Assembly: GCF_024612015.1 (NCBI RefSeq)
Contig: NZ_CP102512.1
Location: forward strand, 8,308,001 to 8,372,000
Source of the DNA: Streptomyces sp. CA-210063
GTDB lineage: Bacteria > Actinomycetota > Actinomycetes > Streptomycetales > Streptomycetaceae
Direction of reading: 5' to 3'
DNA: 64,000 nucleotides
Both the position numbers and the translations under genes were made by a program. The notes under the pieces are model-generated. The model was not told where the DNA came from, searched no databases, and saw only the letters and a list, made by a program, of their open reading frames with translations. Below are positions 7,442 through 14,371 of this stretch, piece by piece. Numbering within the stretch: the stretch's first letter is position 1; every line of letters starts with the position of its first letter.

Positions 7442-8517
7442 CCCCGGCCGGCGTGGGGATCCCCACGGAACCCATCGGCAGCATTCCCCGCCCCTGCGAA
7501 CTCCTCGCGGCCGTGGCGGACCATGCCGCCGGCCGGATCGGCGACGACGAACTCGCCACCGCCCAGGACCGGGCGGTCCGCGAGACCATCCTCCGCCTGG
7601 AGGAGATCGGCTCGCCGGTCGTCACCGACGGCGAACAGTCCAAGCCCGGCTTCGCCACCTACCCGCTCGCCGGACTGGACCGGCTGGCACCCGACGGCGT
7701 CGTCATCCCCTTCGCCGACGGGCACCAGCGGCAACTTCCCCGCCTGACGGCGGGACCGCTGCGCTACGCGGTGCACGCCGACCGTTATCTGCGGGCGGCC
7801 CGCCGGCACGCGACCGTCCCGGTCAAGCAGGCCGTCATCGCCCCTTCGGCGCTCAGCCTGCTGTACCCGCCGGAAGGGATCGACGGCTATCCCCGTGAGG
7901 CCTTCCTCGACGATCTCACCGCCGGAGCCGAGGCCGACATCCGCGGCTGCCTGGACGCCGGCGCGCACATCGTCCAGCTCGACTTCACCGAGGCCCGCCT
8001 CGCGCTGAAACTGGACCCGTCAGGGGGACTGCTGGAGCAGTTCGTCGCGCTCAACAACCGTGTCCTGGAGCGCTTCTCGGCCGCCGAGCAGGCCAGGATC
8101 GGCGTGCACACCTGCCCGGGTGGCGACCAGGACTCCACCCACAGCCTCGACGTGGGCTACGCGGCCCTGCTGCCCAGGTTGCTGCGGCTCAAGGCCGGGA
8201 CCTTCTACCTCCAGCTGGCCAGTGAGCCGGAACCGGACAAGGTTCTCGGCGTCCTCGCCGACCATCTGCCCGACCACACCCGGGTGTTCATCGGAGTCAC
8301 CGACCCGATCGACCCGCGCGTCGAGACCCCTGAGGAGGTCCGCGACCGGGTTCTGGCCGCCGCCCGACATGTGCCCGTCGACCGCCTGGGCACCTGCGAC
8401 GACTGCGGCTTCTCACCCTTCGCCGACGACACCTCCACCTCCCGCGACACCGCCTTCGCCAAGATCCGCGCCCGGATCGAGGGCACCGCCCTGGCGGCCC
8501 GGGAGCTGACTGGCTGA
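7438..8517 (+). CDS. MetE-like (cobalamin-independent methionine synthase C-terminal) methyltransferase
   Basis: 359 aa, only the C-terminal catalytic barrel of MetE, without the N-terminal half. Zinc ligands are recognisable: GVHTCPGG provides His and Cys, an acidic residue lies downstream, and TCDDCGFSPF provides the last Cys. The N-terminal TEPIGSIPRP and EEIGSPVVTDGEQ also match MetE-type barrels. Stand-alone forms often use small methyl-corrinoid or unusual methyl donors/acceptors, so full-length methionine synthase activity is unlikely. GTG start at 7438 is fixed by the GTGA overlap with the secreted-protein gene. Ends just before a weak hairpin. Confidence 0.88.
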   Translation: MTPAGVGIPTEPIGSIPRPCELLAAVADHAAGRIGDDELATAQDRAVRETILRLEEIGSPVVTDGEQSKPGFATYPLAGLDRLAPDGVVIPFADGHQRQLPRLTAGPLRYAVHADRYLRAARRHATVPVKQAVIAPSALSLLYPPEGIDGYPREAFLDDLTAGAEADIRGCLDAGAHIVQLDFTEARLALKLDPSGGLLEQFVALNNRVLERFSAAEQARIGVHTCPGGDQDSTHSLDVGYAALLPRLLRLKAGTFYLQLASEPEPDKVLGVLADHLPDHTRVFIGVTDPIDPRVETPEEVRDRVLAAARHVPVDRLGTCDDCGFSPFADDTSTSRDTAFAKIRARIEGTALAARELTG

Positions 8518-8548
8518 CCCCACCGGCGAAAGCACGTCAGCTCGCTCC

Positions 8549-8577
8549 TGAACTCCGCGGCGAAGTACGGGAGTTCA
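8549..8577. terminator. Convergent hairpin between the MetE-like gene and the SDR gene
   Basis: 8-bp stem TGAACTCC/GGAGTTCA with a 13-nt loop between two convergent genes. Confidence 0.4.
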
Positions 8578-8590
8578 CCGGGCGACAAGT

Positions 8591-9346
8591 TCAGAACCCG
8601 TGCCGCATCCCACCATCGACCGGCACCATGATCCCCGTCAGATACGACGCGGCCGGAGACAGCAGGAACGCCCCCGTACGCCCGAACTCCTCCGGCCGCC
8701 CGTACCGCCGCAACGGAATCCGCGACTCGTGCGCCGCCCGGGTCGCCCCCGGATCCGCCGACATCCCGTCCAGCTCACGCACCCGATCCGTGTCGATACG
8801 AGCCGGAAGCAGACCCACGACCCGAATCCCCCGCGGCCCCAACTCGTCGGACAGCGACTTGGCGAACCCGGCCAGCCCCGGCCGCAGCCCGTTGGAGATG
8901 GTCAGCCCCGGAATCGGCTCGTGCACGGACCCGGACAGCACGAACCCGATGACACCGCCCTCACCGAGTTCTTCGGCGGAGACCCGCGCCAGGCGAACCG
9001 CCCCCAGGAACACCGACTCGAACGCGGCGGTCCACTGCTCGTCCGTGTTGTCCGCGACGAACCCCGGGGCCGGCCCGCCCACGCTGATGAGGATGCCGTC
9101 GAACCCTCCGAAGTGCTCACGGGCGGCGGCGATCAGCCGCCCGGCGGCCTCCGGGTCGGCGTTGTCGGCGGCGACCCCCACCGCGTTCGCCCCGAGCGCG
9201 GCCGCCGCCGCACCCACGCTCTCCTCCTCGCGGCCCGTGACGACCACCTTCGCGCCATCGGCGACGAGTTCCTTCGCAACCGCGTTGCCCAGTCCGCGGG
9301 TCGCCCCGGTGACGATGTAGACACGGTCCTTCAGCCCAAGATCCAT
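8591..9346 (-). CDS. SDR family protein with a degenerate catalytic motif
   Basis: 251 aa, classical SDR length. The Rossmann glycine motif TGATRGLGNAVA and the C-terminal VDGG are intact, so cofactor binding is expected. The usual catalytic YxxxK is replaced: where it should stand, after VLSGSVHEP, the sequence reads SNGLRPGLAG (Asn for Tyr and Arg for Lys). A small group of SDRs with SNxLR exists in actinobacteria; their activity is unclear. It is the second gene after the GH15 gene (5 bp between them), so the two are probably co-transcribed. A 3-oxoacyl-ACP-reductase label would be misleading. Confidence 0.85.
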   Translation of the reverse strand: MDLGLKDRVYIVTGATRGLGNAVAKELVADGAKVVVTGREEESVGAAAAALGANAVGVAADNADPEAAGRLIAAAREHFGGFDGILISVGGPAPGFVADNTDEQWTAAFESVFLGAVRLARVSAEELGEGGVIGFVLSGSVHEPIPGLTISNGLRPGLAGFAKSLSDELGPRGIRVVGLLPARIDTDRVRELDGMSADPGATRAAHESRIPLRRYGRPEEFGRTGAFLLSPAASYLTGIMVPVDGGMRHGF

Positions 9347-9351
9347 GGCCC

Positions 9352-11181
9352 CTATCCTGCCTCCTCCCCGTCGAAGAGGGCGAGGGCGGTACCCACGAGA
9401 CCGACATGGCTGAACGCCTGCGGGAAGTTCCCGAGCTGCCGGCCCGCGACGGGGTCGTACTCCTCCGCGAGCAGCCCCACATCGTTGACCAGCCCCATCA
9501 GCCGTTCGAACAGCTCGCGGGCCTCCTGCGTGCGGCCGGTCAGGTGCAGCGCGTCCGCCAGCCAGAACGAGCAGACGAGGAACGTGCCCTCGCCGCCCGG
9601 CAGCCCGTCGACGGAGGCGGCCCTGGCCGTGAGGTGGTCGGTGCTGTAGCGGCGCACGAGCCCCTCGTGGCTCAGCTCCTCGCGGATCGCGTCGACCGTG
9701 CCGACGACGCGGGGGTCGTCCGGCGGCAGGAAGCCCATGCGGGGGATGAGCAGCAGCGCGGCGTCGAGTTCACGGGAGCCGTAGGACTGGGTGAAGGTGT
9801 TGCGTTCGGCGTCGTAGCCGCGTGCGCAGACCTCGCGGTGGATCTCGTCGCGCAGGGCGCGCCAGCCGTCGAGGTCGCCGCCGGTCAGCTTCGGGTCGTC
9901 CTCCAGCGTGCGGATGGTCCGGTCGGCGGCGACCCAGGTCATCACCTTGGAGTGGGTGAAATGCCGGCGCGGCCCGCGCACCTCCCACAGTCCTTCGTCC
10001 GGCTTCCGCCAGGCCGACCGCAGATACTCGATCAGCGCGCACTGCATCCGCCACATGTCCGGCTTGTCCGGCAGACCCGAATGCCGGGACACGAACAGGG
10101 AGTCGAGGACCTCGCCGTACACGTCCAGCTGCAACTGCCGTACGGCGTCGTTGCCGACCCGGACCGGGCGCGAGCCCTCGTAGCCGGACAGCCACGGCAG
10201 TTCGTACTCGGGGATGCGTCGCTCACCGGCCAGTCCGTACATGATCTGCAGGTCGGCCGGGTCGCCCGCGGCCGCGCGCAGCAGCCAGTCACGCCAGGCC
10301 TCGGCCTCCTCCTGGTAGCCGCAGGACAGCAGCGCGCCGAGGGTGAGCGTGGAGTCGCGCAGCCAGCAGTGGCGGTAGTCCCAGTTGCGGACGCCGCCGA
10401 TCTCCTCGGGGAGGGAGGTGGTGGCGGCCGCGACGATGCCGCCGGTCGGGGCGTAGGTGAGGGCCTTGAGGGTGATCAGGGAGCGGACCACGGCGTCCCG
10501 GTGCGGGCCGTGGTACCGGCAGCGCGCCGCCCAGGCCTGCCAGTCGTGGAGGCTCGACCGCAGCGAGTCGTACGGGTCGACGAGGCGGGGGCGGGGTTCG
10601 TGCGAGGGGTGCCAGGTGAACACGAACGCGATCCGCTCACCCGGTTCGACCGTGAACTCCGCGTAGGTGGCCCGGTTCTCGCTCCACGACCGCACCCGGG
10701 GTTCGCTGCGCAGCCACACCGCGTCCGGGCCCGCGACCGCCACGCGGTGGCCGTCCGTCCTGCGCATCCACGGCACGACCGAGCCGTAGTCGAAGCGGAG
10801 ACGCAGTGTGCTGCGCATGGTCACCCGGCCGCGCAGGCCTTCGACGATGCGTACGATGTCGGGCGCGCGGTCGCGCTGCGGCATCAGATCCGTCACCCGC
10901 ACCGCGCCCTCGTCCGTCTCCCACTCGGTGTCCAGCACGAGTGAGTCCCGCCGGTACGCCCGCCGCGTGCAGGCCCCCTCTCCTCTGGGCGCCATCCGCC
11001 AGTGCCCGTTCTCCTCGTCGCCGAGCAGCGCGGCGAAGCACGCGGCCGAGTCGAACCGGGGCAGACAGAGCCAGTCGATGGAACCGTGGCGGCTCACCAG
11101 TGCGGCCGTCTGGTGATCGCCGATCAGCGCGTAGTCCTCGATGTGGGGGTGCACGGGGGGCGGGTTCCCGGAGCCAAGCAT
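9352..11181 (-). CDS. Glycoside hydrolase family 15 protein (glucoamylase/trehalase type)
   Basis: 609 aa. The N-terminal beta-domain (about 1-220) begins with IEDYALIGDHQTAALVSRHGSIDWLCLPRFDS, quoted in parts IEDYALIGDHQTAALV and GSIDWLCLPRF, typical of bacterial GH15. The (alpha/alpha)6 barrel has the hallmark GGVRNWDYRHCWLRDS around 320, with acidic residues in EYELPW and LWEVRG in positions expected for the general acid and base. Actinobacterial members of this type include trehalases acting on alpha,alpha-trehalose. Start ATG at 11181 is chosen from homology; its Shine-Dalgarno is weak. No signal peptide, so cytosolic. Confidence 0.9.
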   Translation of the reverse strand: MLGSGNPPPVHPHIEDYALIGDHQTAALVSRHGSIDWLCLPRFDSAACFAALLGDEENGHWRMAPRGEGACTRRAYRRDSLVLDTEWETDEGAVRVTDLMPQRDRAPDIVRIVEGLRGRVTMRSTLRLRFDYGSVVPWMRRTDGHRVAVAGPDAVWLRSEPRVRSWSENRATYAEFTVEPGERIAFVFTWHPSHEPRPRLVDPYDSLRSSLHDWQAWAARCRYHGPHRDAVVRSLITLKALTYAPTGGIVAAATTSLPEEIGGVRNWDYRHCWLRDSTLTLGALLSCGYQEEAEAWRDWLLRAAAGDPADLQIMYGLAGERRIPEYELPWLSGYEGSRPVRVGNDAVRQLQLDVYGEVLDSLFVSRHSGLPDKPDMWRMQCALIEYLRSAWRKPDEGLWEVRGPRRHFTHSKVMTWVAADRTIRTLEDDPKLTGGDLDGWRALRDEIHREVCARGYDAERNTFTQSYGSRELDAALLLIPRMGFLPPDDPRVVGTVDAIREELSHEGLVRRYSTDHLTARAASVDGLPGGEGTFLVCSFWLADALHLTGRTQEARELFERLMGLVNDVGLLAEEYDPVAGRQLGNFPQAFSHVGLVGTALALFDGEEAG

Positions 11182-11283
11182 GATCAGTCCGGGGTTTCCT
11201 GGCGCCCTTGGCTGTCGCCGGGCGGCGGTGCCGGCGCTTGCTGGGCGGGGCTGGGGCGGGCGATGAAAGGGCGCAGCCCTTTC

Positions 11284-11305
11284 AGGGGCGCGGGGAACTG
11301 CGCGA
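11284..11305 (+). repeat. Dispersed intergenic repeat, family B (GGGGCGCGGGGAACTGCGCGA)
   Basis: AGGGGCGCGGGG + AACTGCGCGA. The same core is at 33596-33617 (plus) and 57247-57268 (minus). Confidence 0.75.
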
Positions 11306-11399
11306 CCGGCCACGGACGGCCCGCACCCGCGTACGGCGATCGCACGCCCCTTCCATCGGCGATCGCTACCCCTCCCCTTGGCGATCCCACCTTCTCCGA

Positions 11400-11693
11400 T
11401 CAGCCCGGCCCCGTCCCCGCCGTCGTCCCGCCCACCCCGGAGAAAATCACCCCGGACCCGGACGGGGCCTGGTTGAGCACCCACAGGCCCATCAGCGTGG
11501 CGAGGGCGAAGACGAGCAGGACAAGGACGGCCAGGACCAGCCGGCGGCGCCGTTCGCGGCGGAGCCAGTCACCGCGGGCCGTGCGGTAGGCGTCGGGGGC
11601 GGCGTGGACACCGCCGGCCAGCGCGGCGAGCGCCTCGGCCAGCTCCCGCTCGGTGCGGCCCGGGCCGGTGTCGTTGCCGGTGGTGTCGTTCAT
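11400..11693 (-). CDS. Single-pass membrane protein, candidate partner of the upstream sigma factor
   Basis: 97 aa: an N-terminal cytosolic part (1-50) with acidic helix TERELAEALAALAGG and YRTARGDWLRRERRRR, one TM helix (about 51-71, LVLAVLVLLVFALATLMGLWV) and a short outer tail. The start overlaps the sigma-factor stop by 4 bp (ATGA). The topology (cytosolic N-terminal helix, one TM) and the coupling fit an anti-sigma-like partner, but no ZAS zinc motif (HxxxCxxC) is present. Function inferred only from context. Confidence 0.7.
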   Translation of the reverse strand: MNDTTGNDTGPGRTERELAEALAALAGGVHAAPDAYRTARGDWLRRERRRRLVLAVLVLLVFALATLMGLWVLNQAPSGSGVIFSGVGGTTAGTGPG

Positions 11694-12331
11694 CGCCGGG
11701 CCTCCATCGCCTGGGTCAGGGCGGCGAGGCCGCGTGCGGTGTGGGTCTTGACCGAGCCGCAGGAGATGCCCATCGCGGCCGCGATCTCACTCTCCTTCAG
11801 CCCGAGCCAGTGGCGCAGCACCAGCGCCTCCCGCTGCCGGGCGGGCAGTTGCTGGAGCGCGCCGATCAGCACCCGTTGGTCGTCGTGGAGCAGGGCCGTG
11901 CTCTCGGCGGACGCGACCGGCTCGTCCGGCGGCGTCTCCACATGCTTGCGGGCGACCTGGAGGTGCCGTATCCGCATCCGGGTCAGATTGCAGACCGTCG
12001 AACGCAGGTACGCCTCCGCCGCCGCGGCGTCCCGTAGGCGCCGCCACTTGCGGTAGATCTGGTAGTACGCCTCGGCCACCACGTTCTCGGGGTCGTCGGC
12101 GCCCAGCAGCACCGCGAGCCGCAGCATCGGGGAGTAGTGCAGCTCGAACAACCGGGCGACACCGGCCTCACGCTCCAGGTCGGCGGGATCGCCGAGGGCG
12201 CCCGGCGGCAGCGCGGGGTTCGGCACCAGCGGCTCGGCGGCCGGAGCCGGCACCTGGCCCAGCGGCTCGGCGGCGGCCGGAGCCGAAGCCGTCTGCCGGC
12301 CGGGCACACGCATGTGCTGTCTGTGTCTCAC
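11690..12331 (-). CDS. Sigma-70 family (SigE/ECF-type) RNA polymerase sigma factor
   Basis: 213 aa. After an Ala/Pro-rich N-terminus (1-55) come region 2 (LFELHYSPMLRLAVLL, NVVAEAYYQIYRKWRRL, AEAYLRSTVCNLTRMRIR) and region 4 (LPARQREALVLRHWLGLKES then EIAAAMGISCGSVKTHTARG, the HTH). The SigE-family form is typical of actinobacterial ECF-like sigmas. GTG at 12331 is chosen because it gives a 4-bp overlap with the symporter stop and has GGGAG upstream; ATG at 12313 is the alternative and lacks a ribosome-binding site. Lies between a symporter and a membrane protein in one coupled operon. Confidence 0.88.
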   Translation of the reverse strand: MRHRQHMRVPGRQTASAPAAAEPLGQVPAPAAEPLVPNPALPPGALGDPADLEREAGVARLFELHYSPMLRLAVLLGADDPENVVAEAYYQIYRKWRRLRDAAAAEAYLRSTVCNLTRMRIRHLQVARKHVETPPDEPVASAESTALLHDDQRVLIGALQQLPARQREALVLRHWLGLKESEIAAAMGISCGSVKTHTARGLAALTQAMEARR

Positions 12332-13884
12332 GGGTTGCTCGCTCCCGTCTCGGGGCGCCGCCTGACGGTGAGGCGGGACGGTAGGTCGGTCGCGTCGGCG
12401 CCGCGCGGGACGCCGAGCCGTTCGAGGACCGTGGTGCCGAGCACGGCGACGGTCAGATTGAGGACGAGGGCGAGCAGACCGGCGTAGATCTCCAGCGAGC
12501 CGCCGCCCAGGAGCACGATGGACGAGAACCCCTCGCGCACCACCAGGAGGGTGCCGGTCAGCATGCCCACGCCCCATCCGGCGAGCAGCGCCCGCGGATG
12601 CAGCCGCCCGGTGAACAGGCCGACCGCCACCGCCGGGAAGATCTGCAGGATCCACACCCCGCCGAGCAGTTGGAGATTGATGGCGTCCTGGTCGCGCAGC
12701 CCGAACACGAACGCCACCGCCCCCACCTTCGCGGTCAGCGACACCATCTTGGCGATGCGCACCTGCCGCTTCGGCGTGGCCGTCGGCTGGAAGTACTCCA
12801 CGTACACATTGCGGACGAAGCCGGTGGCGGCCGCGATCGACATCACCGCCGCCGGGACCAGCGCTCCCACGGTGATCGCGCCGAACACCAGTCCGGCCAG
12901 CGGCCCCGGCATCAGCCGGTCCACCAGCATCGGTACGGCCGCCTCGGCACCGCCCTCGGGCGCCCGCACCCCGGACGCGAGCGCCGCGACACCGAGGAAG
13001 CCGAAGAGAGCCAGCAGGCCCGTCCAGGCGGGCAGCGCCACGGCGACCTTGCGGACCGTACGCGGCCCGTCGGCGGCGAACCCGGCGGTCAGCACGTGCG
13101 GGTACATCAGCAGGGCCAGCGCCGAGCCGAGCGCGAGGGTGGCGTAGGCGGGCTGCTGCTCGGGGGCCAGCAGCAGGGCGGACTGCTCGACACTGGTCCC
13201 GCCGAGCCGCCGGGCCGCCCCTTCGAAGACCGCGCCCGGACCGCCGAACCGCCTGAGCACCAGCCAGCACACGGCGGTCAGCGACACGAAGACGGCCACC
13301 GCCTTCAGCGCCGAGATCACGGCGGGCGCCCGCAGCCCGTGCCGGTACGTCGCCACGGCGAGCCCCGCGAACAGCGCCACCATCACCAGATCACCGGCCG
13401 CGCCCTTCGGGTACACGCCCCCGGCCGTCAGCACCGCCCTTATGCCGAGCAGTTGCAACGCCAGATACGGCATCGTCGCGAGGATCCCGGTCAGCGCCAC
13501 CACCAGCGCGAGCGGCGCCGAACCGTACCGGCCGCGCACGAAGTCCCCGGCCGTCACATATCCGTGGCGCCGGGCGACCTCCCACAGCCGGGTGAGCAGC
13601 ACGAAGGCCAGCGGGCAGACGATCACCGTGTACGGCACGGCGAAGAAGGCGGGCGCCCCGTTGCCGTACGCCAGGCCGGGTACGGCGGTGAAGGTGTACG
13701 CGGTGAAGATCGTGCCGCCGAGCAGCAGCCAGGTCCACACCGGCCCGAGGCTCCGGTCGGCCAGCGCCCAGCCCTCCAGGGACGGCAGCCGGTCGCTGGG
13801 GCGCAGCCGGCGCGCGGTGACGGCGAGCAGCGACGCTCCGCCGATCACGGCGAGAAACGTCGCGGTCATGGCAGCGTCCGCCAT
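12328..13884 (-). CDS. Sodium:solute symporter (SSS) family transporter
   Basis: 518 aa, about 13 TM helices. SSS features include WALADRSLGPVWTWLLLGGT near the N-terminus, TAGDFVRGRYG after TM3, and the AAATGFVRNVYVEYF loop late in the protein. The substrate cannot be told from sequence; related carriers move monocarboxylates, proline or sugars with Na+. It is the first gene of a three-gene coupled operon (symporter, sigma, membrane protein). The DUF3311 protein that usually sits next to such symporters on the same strand is here divergent at 14071. Confidence 0.9.
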   Translation of the reverse strand: MADAAMTATFLAVIGGASLLAVTARRLRPSDRLPSLEGWALADRSLGPVWTWLLLGGTIFTAYTFTAVPGLAYGNGAPAFFAVPYTVIVCPLAFVLLTRLWEVARRHGYVTAGDFVRGRYGSAPLALVVALTGILATMPYLALQLLGIRAVLTAGGVYPKGAAGDLVMVALFAGLAVATYRHGLRAPAVISALKAVAVFVSLTAVCWLVLRRFGGPGAVFEGAARRLGGTSVEQSALLLAPEQQPAYATLALGSALALLMYPHVLTAGFAADGPRTVRKVAVALPAWTGLLALFGFLGVAALASGVRAPEGGAEAAVPMLVDRLMPGPLAGLVFGAITVGALVPAAVMSIAAATGFVRNVYVEYFQPTATPKRQVRIAKMVSLTAKVGAVAFVFGLRDQDAINLQLLGGVWILQIFPAVAVGLFTGRLHPRALLAGWGVGMLTGTLLVVREGFSSIVLLGGGSLEIYAGLLALVLNLTVAVLGTTVLERLGVPRGADATDLPSRLTVRRRPETGASNP

Positions 13885-13899
13885 GGGTCACCGTCCTTG

Positions 13900-13934
13900 G
13901 TGTGCCTGGGCCCTCGGGTGTGCCTGGGCCCTCG
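13900..13934. repeat. Short direct repeat in the divergent promoter region
   Basis: GTGTGCCTGGGCCCTCG occurs at 13900 and again at 13918 (18-bp period), just upstream of the symporter start. Its core CCTGGGCCC is partly palindromic; it could be a tandem operator or a simple duplication. Confidence 0.6.
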
Positions 13935-14070
13935 CCTGTTGGTTGCGCGGATGGTCGATTCGGAGGACAGAGAACCGGCGGGAAATCTTCTGGAAATTCG
14001 CTGTCAACCACATCCGGCGGGTGGGCAACTCTTGCACAGGCCCACAGGAAGCGGGAGAGGAGCGCAGGTC

Positions 14071-14298
14071 ATGGCACGGACCGGTCATCACCGGCTACGG
14101 CGCGTCGCGATCGCCGTACTGCTCCTCGCCCCCGCGGCGGGCCTGCTGTGGGTCCCCTGGTACGCCGGTGCCGGGCCACGGCTCGCGGGTACGCCGTTCT
14201 TCTACTGGTACCAGCTCGCCTGGGTGCCGGGATGCGGCCTCTGCCTGCTCGCCGCGTACGCGCTGACGGAACGCCATCGGGACCGACAGCGGGACTGA
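14071..14298 (+). CDS. DUF3311-like small membrane protein (75 aa)
   Basis: Two TM helices (about 8-30, VAIAVLLLAPAAGLLWVPWY; and 42-65, FFYWYQLAWVPGCGLCLLAA). The FFYWYQLAW pattern is typical of DUF3311, a family that forms a small subunit next to SSS symporters. Strong ribosome-binding site (GGAGAGGAG). Divergent from the symporter at 13884, with 186 bp between starts. Confidence 0.85.
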   Translation: MARTGHHRLRRVAIAVLLLAPAAGLLWVPWYAGAGPRLAGTPFFYWYQLAWVPGCGLCLLAAYALTERHRDRQRD

Positions 14299-14371
14299 GA
14301 CCGACATCGCTGAACCGCACCTCCCTGTTCCACCCCCTTCTGCTGCACACCCGTTGAGGTCAGGAGCCGCC

